Notes: generated by a model from the sequence alone, not told the origin. Counted from the stretch's first letter, positions 8,964 through 19,198 are shown. The stretch is DNA of 41,010 nucleotides from Thermoplasmata archaeon (GCA_021828085.1 JAKATE010000002.1:1-41010); one strand, 5' to 3'. Made by a program: numbers and translations.

Positions 8964-11900
8964 ATGGCTCCGGGAGGCCCCTCCCCGCGCCCCGACCCTC
9001 CCCTTCGTCCCGCGGGGGTCGCCCTCGCCCTCCTCGTGGTCCTCCTTCTCTCCTCCTTCGCCGGGGCTCGCCCTGCCGTCCTTCCCTCCCTCCTTGGGAG
9101 CCCTGCCCCACCCTCCACCGTGTCCGGTGCGGAGGTGAGCGGCCCGCTCGAGACCGTCACGCAGTCTCCCACCGCTCCCCTCCCAGGGGCGAAGGTCGTC
9201 GCGGACCCGGTGCCGCTCGCCGAGCGACTCCCGGTCCTGGTCACCCTGCGCTACCGGGACACTTCCGGCCTCACGACCCTGCTCGCCGGTCTCTCGAACC
9301 CCCTCTCCCCCCTCTACCATCACTACCTCACCGCGGCGGAGTTCGACGCAGAGTATTCCCCCTCCGCCACCTCCTACGCGTCCCTCCGGTCGTACCTCGC
9401 CGGCTTCGGGGCGACGGACTTCACCCCCTTCTCTGACCGGACCTCCCTCGGCTTCGTGGCTACGGCCTCGAGCCTGGAGGCGATGTTCCACGTCTCCTTC
9501 GTCGTCTACACGCGCGGGAGCGGAGACTTCCTCGCGACGTCGGGCCCGCCCCGGCTCCCCGCCTCGCTCGCCGCCGGGATCCTCCAGGTGGAGGGGCTGG
9601 ACACCGATCCGGCCCTGGGGGGAGAGGTGGTCTCGGGCCTGGCGCCCGGGCCCGCCGGTACGTCGTCCGCCCGCCCCGGGCTCTCCGGCTACCTCCCCCC
9701 GGTCACCGCCGGCGCCGTGCAGTACGAGTACGCCCCCGACTTCCAGGTGGCGTACGACGAGCTCGGTCTCTTCCAGCAGTCGGGCTTCCCCCGCAACGCC
9801 GTCATCGCCACCATCCTCTGGGCCGGGCAGTACACCGGACCGGGGGCCTCCAGCCCCTACGGGAACCTCACCAACGGGGAGGTCCTGCCGCCGTTCGTTC
9901 CCAGCGACGTGAGCAGCTTCTACAACGAGACGCTTCCACCGGGAGAGCCCGTCCCCATCGCCCGGGGCGTCCCCATCAACGGGGCCCCCGAGCCGGGTCC
10001 GCTCGCCTCGTGGGACGGGATCGGTGCCGCCTTCGAGAACACCCTCGACCTGGAGATGGCCGGCTCCACCGCCCCCGGGGCGAGGCTGTACAACGTCTAC
10101 GGCCCGACGAACAGCTTCCTCAACCTGGACGAGGCCTTCGCCACGGCGCTGAGCCCCCCTTCCAACGAGAGCGGGCTGCTCAACGTGAGCGTGATCTCGA
10201 ACTCCTGGGTGGGACAGGACGTCAACGACAGTTCCTGGTACAGCAGCCTCGAGCAGGCGCAGGCGCGGGGGATCACCGTCCTGGGCTGCTCGGGGGACTC
10301 GGGGGACAACGTGGCCAGCCCCAAGTGGTACGGCTCCCAGGTCTCCTACCCCGCGACGATGGCCTACAACGACTTTGGTACGGTGGCCGTCGGCGGCACG
10401 ACCGTCGGGCTGAGCCCGGCCCTCACGGTCGCCCAGAACATCGTCTGGAACATCTCCGCCGTGGGGGGGGCGGGGGAAGGACCCGCGGGCTCGGTGGGGG
10501 GCATCAGCCTCGCCATCCCCGAGCCTTCCTGGCAGCTCAACTCCTCCGCCAACGTCCTGCTCCAAGGGCGGGGCCGGGGGTGCCGGACCTCTCGGCGCTG
10601 GCGAACAACACCCTGATCACCCTGAGCCTCGAGGGCCACCAGTACCGGGCCACCAACGCCTCCTCGGGGCTGCCGTTCTACTACGCGTGGGGGACGAGCA
10701 TCGCCACCCCTCTCGTGGCCGGGCTCCTGGCCGACATCGACCACGTGCTCGCTTCACAAGCGCAGCCGGCGCTGGGGTTCATCGACCCGGCGCTCTACGC
10801 GCTGGCGGACGAGCAGTATGCCCCGCTGGAGAACTACTCCAGCAACGGCTACACCGTCACGGGGGCCTACAACAGCTCCCTTCCTACCCGGCCCCTCCTG
10901 CCCGTGGTCCAGGGACAGAATCTCGTCTACTCGGCCCGCTACGGCTACAGCCTGGTGGCCGGCTGGGGCTCGTTGCAGGCGTACAACTTCACCATGTACG
11001 AGATCGCCACCGGCGACCTCCCGGGCTCGCGCGGGGTCTTCGGGGTGGAGAACGTCCTCGACCTGAACGCCCTCAACGTCACCACCACCCTGCCCGGCTC
11101 GCGCGGGGGAGGGGTCAACCAGCAGTTCAACGCCTCCGTCCAGCAGAATCTCTTCCTGGCGGATCCCTTCGGTGCGCCGGTCTACTGGGTGCAGAACGTG
11201 ATCTACGTCACCTGGGTGCCCGGGGCGCCGGACGAGTTCGGCCTCACCTTCACCGGTTGGGTCGTCTACCCGTTCTACGGCCTCTACCCCACCGAGACCG
11301 TCTATGAGTACGCCGTCGGGGCCACCTACGTCCAGCGCCTCCCCGCGACGTTCGACGTGAGCACCAATCTCCTCCCGGGGACGGTCCCGGCGGTCGAGTT
11401 CTCGGTCGGCTCGAACTCGCTCACGCTGCCGGTACCGGGAGCGGCCTCGATCATCGGGAGCCTCATCTACCCGTACTCCTGGGACGGGCAGAACTACACC
11501 AACGGCCCGACGCCGAACAACCCGGGCCTGGGGGGCCTCGCCCCGCAGTTCAGCCTGGTGGGGGGACCGAGCTACGGGATCGGGAACTTCCGGAGCCCGA
11601 CCGCGGGGAGCGTGACCTCGCGCCTCCGCCCGTTCGACTCGAACACCTTCGTCAATGCCTCGGTCGCGACCTTCGGGACGAACGTCGACCAGACCGGCGA
11701 GCGCGCCTCGAACCTGAGCTGGACCGCGGGGGCCGGTGGTGCCTGGGACCTCAGCGCGTCCCCCGGTAGCACCCTCCAGGGCATCCTCTCCTACCTGCCC
11801 CCGTCGGCGATCTTCCCGGTGACCTTCCGGGAGACCGGCCTTCCCGCCGGCGCCCCCTGGTGGGTCAACATCACCGGGGTGGGCTCGTTCCAGGGCAGCG

Positions 11901-12721
11901 GCGCGGCGGTGGAGCTCTACATGCCCAATGGGACCTTCACCTACAGCGTCGCCATGGGCTCCTCGAGCTACCGGCCGGCCCCGGGGACCGGCAGCTTCAC
12001 CGTGGACGGTTCCCCGTTCGAGGCGGCCGTCGACTTCTCCCCCCAGACCTACCAGATCCGTTTCCTCGCGGTCGGCCTGCCCGCCACCGTGGGCTGGTGG
12101 CTGAACGGGACCGGCCCCCCGGTGCTCGTCCAGGGGGGATCGGTGACGCTGGACCTCAGGAACGGCACCTACCTCTACACCGCCGTTCCGGAGAACCGCT
12201 CCTGGAGGGCCTCGCCGAGCCAGGGGTACGTCGGGGTCCTGGGCGCCGATGTGAACGTCTCCGTCCCGTTCGTGCCGGTGCTCTTCCCCACCGTGTTCAC
12301 GGAGCGGGGGCTTCCCACGGGCTCGCTCTGGTCGGTGAACGTCTCGGGGACCTACGAGGCCCGGGGGAACACGACCGCCCTCACGATCGACCTCTCCAAC
12401 GGTAGCTATCGCTACCTCATCGCGGCGCCCTCGGGCTACACCCCCGCCCCGGTCAACGGCTCCCTCCGGATCGAGGGGGCGCCGGCGAACGTCAGCGTGA
12501 ACATGACGAAGAACCCGTCGGGGCCTTCCTTCCTCGGGAGGGCGCTGACCGACGTTCTCCTGGGGACCGGCGTTGCGCTGCTCCTCGTTCTCCTCGTGGT
12601 GGGAATGAGCCGGCGGCGTCGCCGTCGCCCGCCTCCCTCCCGACCGTGGTCCCCGCCCGGCCCGGGGATGCCCGAGCCGACCACGTCCTCTCCCGGGGAT
12701 CCCCCGGGGGGGACCGGTTGA
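8964..12721 (+). CDS. Secreted S53 (sedolisin/kumamolisin-type) serine-carboxyl peptidase with C-terminal beta-repeat domains and TM anchor; apparent frameshift at about 10576-10580
   Basis: Frame 1 (8964-10616): signal peptide, activation domain, ENTLD LEMAGSTAPGA, SGDSGDN. Frame 2 (about 10580-12721): PDLSALANN, catalytic YAWGTSIATPLVAG, AGWGSLQAYNF, three tandem repeats, C-terminal TM helix plus RRRRRR. One extra G gives a continuous 1252-aa protein. Confidence 0.88.
11810..12515 (+). repeat. Three tandem ~75-aa beta-rich repeats in the S53 protein
   Basis: Repeat units: VTFRETGLPAGAPWWVNI...LYMPNGTFTYSV; IRFLAVGLPATVGWWLNG...LDLRNGTYLYTA; TVFTERGLPTGSLWSVNV...IDLSNGSYRYLI. Confidence 0.85.
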
Positions 12722-12772
12722 GCTACCCTTCTCCTGACGGAGCGGGGCCCGTGCCGGCTCGTCCGGCGAGCG

Positions 12773-13006
12773 TCAGGCGAGGTCTCCGATCTCCCACGCC
12801 CAGCAGAGCGGGAGCTCCGGGCGTATCTCGATGCGTGGGGGGGCGCGTCCGGTCCCCCCGCAGGTGAGGCAGAGCGCCATCGTCTCCGACAGGCTCCGGG
12901 CCCCGCTATCATACTCCCAACGGCGTTCCACGCCCTCTCCCCGACAGAGGGGACAGGGGTCCGGCTCGTGGGTTTCGGTCTTCAGGTCCCTTCGAGGGGC
13001 GGCCAT
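12773..13006 (-). CDS. Small DnaJ-type CxxCxGxG zinc-finger protein
   Basis: 77 aa with CPLCRGEG and CLTCGGTG; minus-strand TATA-like TTAAATAG at about 13050-13057. Confidence 0.75.
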   Translation of the reverse strand: MAAPRRDLKTETHEPDPCPLCRGEGVERRWEYDSGARSLSETMALCLTCGGTGRAPPRIEIRPELPLCWAWEIGDLA

Positions 13007-13101
13007 GGCTGGTTTCCTCCGTGCTCTGCTAACACTAGGCGCGGGAGTGCTATTTAACGACCGCTTCCGAAGTAGCGGGAAGGGCCTGCTCGGAGACGGC
13101 T

Positions 13102-13344
13102 TCAGTCCAGGTAGCCGAGCGTCCGCAACCGCTGGGCGATCCGCTGCTCGTCCTCGGCGCTGAAAGGCTCGCCCGGGGCCGAGGTCCCCTCGACGAGGCG
13201 GGCCAGGACGAACTCGACGAACTCGTCGATGCTCCGGAACTCGCTCCCCCGGAGGCGCTCCTCGAGACGCCGGTAGAGCCCCTCCGGGAGGGTGAGCTTC
13301 CTGCGGGGGGTAGGGGGCCCTGGGGCCTGCTCCGCGGCGCTCAC
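13102..13344 (-). CDS. Small RHH-like/CopG-like conserved protein
   Basis: 80 aa; KLTLPEGLYRRLEERLRGSEFRSIDEFVEFVLARLVE...RLRTLGYLD; GTG start overlaps the TFB stop (GTGA). Confidence 0.65.
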   Translation of the reverse strand: MSAAEQAPGPPTPRRKLTLPEGLYRRLEERLRGSEFRSIDEFVEFVLARLVEGTSAPGEPFSAEDEQRIAQRLRTLGYLD

Positions 13345-14294
13345 GGTCGGTTCGACAGGATCCGGCCGATGCGGCGGAAAGCGTGGCGCAGGGTCACGTC
13401 GGTCACCTGGGCCACCCGTGCGATGTCGCTCTGCCGGAGCGGCTCGCCGAGCTCCTGGCTGGCCAGATAGAGCGCGGCGCCGGCCAGCCCGTTCGGGGAG
13501 ACGCCCGACGTGTCCGGATCATCGGTCACCCGATCGAGCAGGTTGAGCGCCCGCGCCACGGTGCGGGAGGAGAGCTTGAGCTCCTCGGAGAAGCGGCGCA
13601 CGTAGGTGGTGAGGCCGACCGGCGGAAGGTCGAGGTTGAGCCCGCGCCTCAACGCCATGTAGGCCCGTCCGAACTCGGCCCGGGTGATCCCGGCGGCCTG
13701 GGAGACCTCGGACCACGTGCGGGGGAGCGAGTAGCGACGGCAGGCCGCGTAGACGCTGGCCGCGGCCGCCGAGGCGGCAGAGCGGCCTCGGAAGAGCTTC
13801 GCCGCCATTCCTTTGCCGAGTACCATGAGACCCGCCTGCTGGATGAGCGGAGGGAGGCCGAGCTGGAGGGAGATGCGGCGGAGGATCTCCTCCCCCTTGG
13901 CACTCCCCCCGGCGCCCGCGCGGAGCCGGCTCCCTTCCCGGGCCCTCCGACGGAGAAGACGGAAGGCCCGCTGCGCCGAGGGGGCGAGCAGCCGGCCCTG
14001 GGCGTCCCGATTGCCCGGGAACTGCGTCTCGGCCGATCGTCGGGGGGAGAAGGGGAGCTGGGCGGGGCCGTGGCCGGTCACCAGGATCCCCTTCGCGCTC
14101 TCCTTGACGGGAGCGGGGCCGAGATCGATCCGAGCGACCTCCAGGACGAGCCCGCAGACGCTGCAGACGACCTCGCCGGTCTGTACATCCTCGACGGGAC
14201 GGGGGCTGCCGCACGAGGAACAAACTCGCCCCGGCTCTTTCGGCTCCAATGGACCTACTGGGCCCGGGAAGGCCGCTTCGGGGAGGGGGCTCAT
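13341..14294 (-). CDS. tfb: Transcription initiation factor TFB (divergent)
   Basis: 317 aa; zinc ribbon CSSCGSPRPVEDVQTGEVVCSVCG, two cyclin-like repeats (SAASAAAASVYAACRRYSLPRTWSEVSQAAGI; LAGAALYLASQELGEPLRQSDIARVAQVTDVTLRHAFRRIG). Confidence 0.9.
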   Translation of the reverse strand: MSPLPEAAFPGPVGPLEPKEPGRVCSSCGSPRPVEDVQTGEVVCSVCGLVLEVARIDLGPAPVKESAKGILVTGHGPAQLPFSPRRSAETQFPGNRDAQGRLLAPSAQRAFRLLRRRAREGSRLRAGAGGSAKGEEILRRISLQLGLPPLIQQAGLMVLGKGMAAKLFRGRSAASAAAASVYAACRRYSLPRTWSEVSQAAGITRAEFGRAYMALRRGLNLDLPPVGLTTYVRRFSEELKLSSRTVARALNLLDRVTDDPDTSGVSPNGLAGAALYLASQELGEPLRQSDIARVAQVTDVTLRHAFRRIGRILSNRP

Positions 14295-14299
14295 CCCCC

Positions 14300-14839
14300 T
14301 TAAGACTTGGTGCGAACCGGTCGATCCCCCGGGGAGGGCGATACCCCGCGTCCCCGCCTCTCAGGGCCCTTCGGGTTCGGAGCAAGGGCAACCCGGCCCT
14401 GGGCCGGGCCCTGCTGCCAGGCGAGGAGCACGTACCGGAGGGAACTGAGCTCCCGGGACCTGGTGTACGCGAGCCAGTAGAGCGCGATCCCGAGCGCCGC
14501 GAGGAGCGTGACACCTCCGAAGACCAAGCCCCCCAGGCCAGGGGAGCCGGTCGCCCAACCGCTCAAGAGGAGGGCCAACGACCCGCTCACGGTGATGACC
14601 CCCAGGCCGAGGACCCGCCGGTGGAGCTGCGCCCGCGTGGCCCTCTCGATCTGGCGGGCGAGCTCGCCCCACAAGCGCGCTCCCGGGCCGTAGGAGCCGG
14701 GAAGTGCGGTCCCGCAGGCCCGGCACCGCTCGGCGGTCGCGGGGTTGCGGGAGAGGCAGTCCGCGCAGGGATTGCCCTGACCGCGGAGGGCCCTCTGCAC
14801 GCTCTCCAGCGAGGGGGAGGGACCGTCGGTCGCCGTCAT
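14300..14839 (-). CDS. Zinc-ribbon membrane protein, hypothetical
   Basis: ATG at 14839; CADCLSRNPATAERCRACGTALPG then two hydrophobic segments (VLGLGVITVSGSLALLLSGW; GLVFGGVTLLAALGIALYWLAY). Confidence 0.65.
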   Translation of the reverse strand: MTATDGPSPSLESVQRALRGQGNPCADCLSRNPATAERCRACGTALPGSYGPGARLWGELARQIERATRAQLHRRVLGLGVITVSGSLALLLSGWATGSPGLGGLVFGGVTLLAALGIALYWLAYTRSRELSSLRYVLLAWQQGPAQGRVALAPNPKGPERRGRGVSPSPGDRPVRTKS

Positions 14840-14885
14840 GCCGGACCCAAGGGTCCCTTCGGTACTTCCGGTCTCGCCCGTCCGG

Positions 14886-15839
14886 TCACTCCCACTCGAT
14901 CGTCGCCGGTGGCTTGTCGGTGAGGTCGAGCAGGACCCGGGTGATCCCACCGTGCGAGGCCCGGGTGATCCTCTCCGCGATCCGGCGCGCGATCTCGGGG
15001 GGGAGCGCCATGGCCGTCGCCGTCATGGCGTCCGTGGACTCCACGACGCGCACACTCGCCGCCAGCCCGTAGGTCCTCACATCCCCCTCGACACCGACGG
15101 TGCGGATCGGAAGGAGCGTGGCGAAGTACTGCCAGGGCCGCGCCAGCCGCCCCTCGTGGACCGCCTGGTCGATCTCCGCCTCCACCTCCGCGCAGGCGAC
15201 GCGGGCGAGCTCGACCCTTTCCGGCGTCACCTCCCCCACCACCCGGACCGCGAGCCCGGGGCCCGGGAAGGGTTGGCGCTCCCACTGCGGGATGCCCAGG
15301 TGACGGGCGACCTGGCGCACCTCGTCCTTGTAGAGGTCGCGTAACGGCTCGACGACGGAGAGCTTGAGGTCCTTGGGGAGCCCCCCCACGTTGTGATGGG
15401 TCTTGATCGTGTCGCGCAAGCTGCCTCCGCTCTCGATCCAGTCCGGGGCGATGGTCCCCTGGACGAGATGAGAGGCCCCGACCCTCCCCGCCTCCTCCTC
15501 GAAGAGTCGCACGAACGTCGCTCCGATCCGGCGGCGCTTCTCCTCGGGGTCGCTGACCCCCCGGAGCACGGAGAAGAACCGCTCCGCGCCCTTGAGGACG
15601 TGGAGTTCCACCCCTACCGAGGAGAGCAGGGCCTCGGTACGCTCGACCTCCCCCGCCCGGAGGAGCCCGGTGTCCACGAAGACGGCGCGCGCTCGATCCC
15701 CGAGGGCCCGCTGGGCGAGCACGGCCGCCACGGTGCTGTCGATCCCCCCCGAGGCCGCCACCACCGCCCGGTGGGGAGCGGGGAGCTGCTGACGGAGGTT
15801 CGCCAGCGCCTCCTTCTCGAAGGCGGCAGGGTCCTGCAC
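14886..15839 (-). CDS. guaA: GMP synthase ATP-pyrophosphatase subunit
   Basis: 317 aa; PP-loop ASGGIDSTVAAVLA, GTIAPDWIESGG, KTHHNVGGLP, QPFPGPGLAVRVVGE, C-terminal KPPATIEWE; no amidotransferase domain. Confidence 0.95.
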   Translation of the reverse strand: MQDPAAFEKEALANLRQQLPAPHRAVVAASGGIDSTVAAVLAQRALGDRARAVFVDTGLLRAGEVERTEALLSSVGVELHVLKGAERFFSVLRGVSDPEEKRRRIGATFVRLFEEEAGRVGASHLVQGTIAPDWIESGGSLRDTIKTHHNVGGLPKDLKLSVVEPLRDLYKDEVRQVARHLGIPQWERQPFPGPGLAVRVVGEVTPERVELARVACAEVEAEIDQAVHEGRLARPWQYFATLLPIRTVGVEGDVRTYGLAASVRVVESTDAMTATAMALPPEIARRIAERITRASHGGITRVLLDLTDKPPATIEWE

Positions 15840-15976
15840 GCGTCGGGCGAGGGAGTGGCTCGGTTAAGCCCTTCGCCCCGGTGACCGGGGCGGAGTCCTC
15901 GACGCCCGCAGGGTCTCCGCCGGGGGGCCGTCGCCTTTCTCCTTATGTCCCGGCCCCTTCCTTCCCGGCCCCGACC

Positions 15977-16702
15977 ATGCGATCCCCCTCCCCAACGGAC
16001 GGACCGTTGTCCATGCTCGGCATCACGGTCCGTCGGTCGTGGGTCACGGGGAGGTTCTTCCTGATCTACGCGTCCGGCATGTCCGCCTTCCTGGGGATCC
16101 TCCTCGCGATCTCCTCCGCCGCGAGCTTCGCGGCGAGCTATCCGCTGCTCCTCCCGATCTTCGGGGCGGTCGGTTCCATGGGGGCGCTCGCGGTCTTCTC
16201 CAGTGACCGGATCAAGGGGGTGCTCGAGTACCTCCTCGCCTACGGGGTCACGCCCCGGCGCCTCTTCGCGGACGTGCTCCTCTCCGGACTGGTGCTGGCC
16301 GCGGTCACGGTGGGGGTGGGAACGGGAGCCGGGCTCGGCGTCTACCTCGCCGAGGGGAACGCGCCCAATCTCTCCCTCGCCCTCCTCCTCGGCGGATACG
16401 GGATCCCGATGAGCTTCGCTTGCTCCGCCTTCGCGGCGACGATCGGGATGTACTGGACAGCGCTCTCCTCGCCGCGGCAGGGGATCAACAGCCCCGTCGG
16501 CCTCGCCCCCTTCCTGGGCATCCTCCCCTCGGTGGGGGTCCTGGTGGTGATCACCGCCCTCGCGGCTGCCGGAGCGCTCAGCTCGTTCGTCTTCCTCCTC
16601 GTCGTGGGGAGCGCCGTCGGGTTCGTGGCCGTCCTGGTGGGGGTCCTCCTCGGGCTGAGCTCGCGCCTGCTCCGCGAGGAGCGGCTGCTCTCCCCGGCCT
16701 AG
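15977..16702 (+). CDS. ABC-2-type transporter permease
   Basis: ORF 15881-16702 with about six hydrophobic segments; ATG at 15977 preferred, preceded by TATA-like CCTTATGTCC. Confidence 0.75.
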   Translation: MRSPSPTDGPLSMLGITVRRSWVTGRFFLIYASGMSAFLGILLAISSAASFAASYPLLLPIFGAVGSMGALAVFSSDRIKGVLEYLLAYGVTPRRLFADVLLSGLVLAAVTVGVGTGAGLGVYLAEGNAPNLSLALLLGGYGIPMSFACSAFAATIGMYWTALSSPRQGINSPVGLAPFLGILPSVGVLVVITALAAAGALSSFVFLLVVGSAVGFVAVLVGVLLGLSSRLLREERLLSPA

Positions 16703-16711
16703 GAGCGGAAG

Positions 16712-17602
16712 GTGGCGGCCAACCCCCTTCCCCCACACCCCGCGTCGAACAACGGCAGGAGCGCCATCGACTGCCGCTCGCTGAGCTCGGGCTACCAGGA
16801 CCATCCGGTCCTTCAGGACATCACCTTCTCCATCGACCGGCCGGCCGTCTACGTGGTCCTGGGACCCAACGGGGCCGGCAAGACCACGCTCTTCCGGACC
16901 CTTTCCGGCATCCTCCCGCCCACCCGGGGGGAGGTCCGGATCGACGGGGAACCGGTCCGCCGGCAGAGCTCGCGCAACCGCCTCCACTACCTCTCCCACC
17001 TCGACGGGATGCCGGACGGCCTCAAGGTGGGGGAAGCGCTCCACTTCTACGCCCGCGCCGAGCGGGCGGGGCCTGCGGACGTGGAGCGGGTGCTCGATCT
17101 CCTGGAGATCCGCCCGCTCCGGGACCAGTACCTCTCCCGGCTGAGCGCCGGGCAGCGCAAGCGCGTCTCCATCGCGCGGGTCTTCCTGCGCGAGCGGGAG
17201 ATCTACCTCCTCGACGAGCCGACGAGCAACCTCGACGCCAAGGCGGCGCGGGAGATCCGCGGCCGGATCCTCGAGCTCAGCCACGAGAAGATCGTGCTCT
17301 ACTCCTCCCACAACCTCTTCGAGGCGAGGGAGATCGGGGAGTACGTCCTCGCCCTGCGGGACGGTCGGCTCGCCCGCTTCGACCGGATCGAGAACCTGCG
17401 CACGAGCCGGTTCGTGGTGGGGCTGAAGCTCCTCGAGCCTTCGGCGCTCCTCGAAGGGTACCCCCGCGAGGGGGAGTACTATCTCCGCGAGCTCCCGGGC
17501 CCGGAGGAGGTGCCGACCCTGCTCCACTGGCTCGATACCCACGGGGTCCGCGTGCGCGAGGTCCGGGAGATGGGCAACCCTCTCGAGGACCTCTTCACCT
17601 AG
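16712..17602 (+). CDS. ABC transporter ATP-binding protein
   Basis: Walker A GPNGAGKTTLFRTL, signature LSAGQRKRVSIARVF, Walker B IYLLDEPTSNLD. Confidence 0.95.
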   Translation: MAANPLPPHPASNNGRSAIDCRSLSSGYQDHPVLQDITFSIDRPAVYVVLGPNGAGKTTLFRTLSGILPPTRGEVRIDGEPVRRQSSRNRLHYLSHLDGMPDGLKVGEALHFYARAERAGPADVERVLDLLEIRPLRDQYLSRLSAGQRKRVSIARVFLREREIYLLDEPTSNLDAKAAREIRGRILELSHEKIVLYSSHNLFEAREIGEYVLALRDGRLARFDRIENLRTSRFVVGLKLLEPSALLEGYPREGEYYLRELPGPEEVPTLLHWLDTHGVRVREVREMGNPLEDLFT

Positions 17603-17644
17603 GGGACCGGCCGGTCCCACGGCAACGGGAGGCTCCGGGCCGGC

Positions 17645-19198
17645 TCAGACCATCGGGATGAGACGGACCTGGGGAGGGCCCTTCTCCGGGTCCTCGACGA
17701 TGGCGTAGAGCATCGTCCGGGGCCTCACCCCATAGAGGCACGGGGTGTTGTCGATGCTCACCAGCCGGAAGTACGTCTCCATCATGTTCACGATCTCCGC
17801 CGTGGAGGAGAGGCCCGGCTTGAGCAGCCCCAACCCCACGTCCCCCATGAGATTGGTCCTCTCCACCCCCATGAAGAGCGTCCGGATGGCGAGCTGGTCC
17901 CCCTGGAGGTACTCCAGGGTGTCGAAGCCCGTGTACTCCAGGTACGGCTGGGGGTCCTCCTCCCCCCGGACGGCGCGCTCGGCGCTCTGGAGGGCGCGCT
18001 GGGCGTCCTCCCGGCCGGCGCGGAGCATGGGGAGGATGTACGGGGCCTTGGGCTCGGCAGCGAAGTAATCCGTGATCCGGACCCGGTCGTCGAAAATCCG
18101 TGCCGGCACGTAGCGGATGAGCTGCTCTCGCAGCGATTCCGGGGCCTCGCCGCCGGAAAGGACCCCCAGGATCCCCCGCCCCTGGGCGAGGAAGTTCAGG
18201 AAGACCGGGGCGAAGAGGCGGTAGTAGTCCTCGATGGAGACGTTCACGTCGAGCTCGAAGCCGTTGTACGAGCCGCGCCGGAAGCCTCCCCCCAGCAGCG
18301 CATCGAAGTCCGGTATCCCCGTGGAGAAGTGCGTCGGGCTGTCACGGAGCGGCGTCCACGGCCGCGAGGGGGGCGCCAGGGCATCCCGTCGGGCCAGGGC
18401 CCCGAGGCCCAGCGCCCGGAAGCGACCGCCGGCGAGCGTGAGGGCGTAGCGGGGGCGGGGGATCGCCGTGGCCCGGAGCTTCTCCAGGCGCAGGTGGCGG
18501 ATCCGCCGCTCGTCGACCTCCTCCCGCGAGAGCGAGACCAGGCCGTCCACCAGGTACTCGATCCCGCCGGCCTCGGGCTTCTCCAGCACCATGACCACGT
18601 TCGTGTTGGAGTTCTCCGCCAGGTCCTTCTGCAGGGCCATGACCAGCTCCTCCATCTCGAGTCCGTACTTGTGCGTCACCCCCTCGAGGGAGTCGACGAC
18701 GAGGAGCGCCTTCTCGGGAAGGACGCGCTCGATGCGCTCGTACATGTGCTCGAGCTCGGGCATCCTCGAGCGCTGCAGCAGCGAGCCCAGCTGCGTCCGG
18801 TCCACGTGCCGGGGGCGGGTGCTCTCCTCCCCCAGGCTCCGGAGCAGGCTCCGCGCCTGGGCGACCTTCTCGCGCGCCTGGGGCGAGGCGGGGGGCGTGC
18901 CCTCGCGCTCCCCCTGGGCGAGGGACTCGAGGAAGATCTTCCCGGCGTCGTAGAGCCGGTTGCGCGACTCCACGGTCTTGAGCCAGGGGAACTGCCGTAG
19001 GAGCGCGTCGTCGGAGACCCGGGTGGAGAGGTAGAAGCTCCGCTCCTCCATCCCGAGCTTCTCGAGGATCTCGAGGCCGAGGGTGGTCTTGCCGGTCCCC
19101 GCCCCTCCCTTGATGATGACGCTCCGCCCCCCCGGTTGACCGAGGAAGCTCACCAGCTCGGGAGGGATCCCTGAGCCCTCCGATGTGGCCAGAACCAT
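17645..19198 (-). CDS. GvpD/KaiC-like RecA-superfamily ATPase
   Basis: 517 aa; Walker A IIKGGAGTGKTTLGLEIL, Walker B ALLVVDSLEG, second RecA-like half FSTGIPDFDALLGGGFRRGSYNGFELD. Confidence 0.8.
   Translation of the reverse strand: MVLATSEGSGIPPELVSFLGQPGGRSVIIKGGAGTGKTTLGLEILEKLGMEERSFYLSTRVSDDALLRQFPWLKTVESRNRLYDAGKIFLESLAQGEREGTPPASPQAREKVAQARSLLRSLGEESTRPRHVDRTQLGSLLQRSRMPELEHMYERIERVLPEKALLVVDSLEGVTHKYGLEMEELVMALQKDLAENSNTNVVMVLEKPEAGGIEYLVDGLVSLSREEVDERRIRHLRLEKLRATAIPRPRYALTLAGGRFRALGLGALARRDALAPPSRPWTPLRDSPTHFSTGIPDFDALLGGGFRRGSYNGFELDVNVSIEDYYRLFAPVFLNFLAQGRGILGVLSGGEAPESLREQLIRYVPARIFDDRVRITDYFAAEPKAPYILPMLRAGREDAQRALQSAERAVRGEEDPQPYLEYTGFDTLEYLQGDQLAIRTLFMGVERTNLMGDVGLGLLKPGLSSTAEIVNMMETYFRLVSIDNTPCLYGVRPRTMLYAIVEDPEKGPPQVRLIPMV

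Noticed and set aside
15614-17620. 668-aa minus-strand ORF
   Set aside because: Antisense to the ABC transporter genes, then out of frame with guaA; low-complexity composition.
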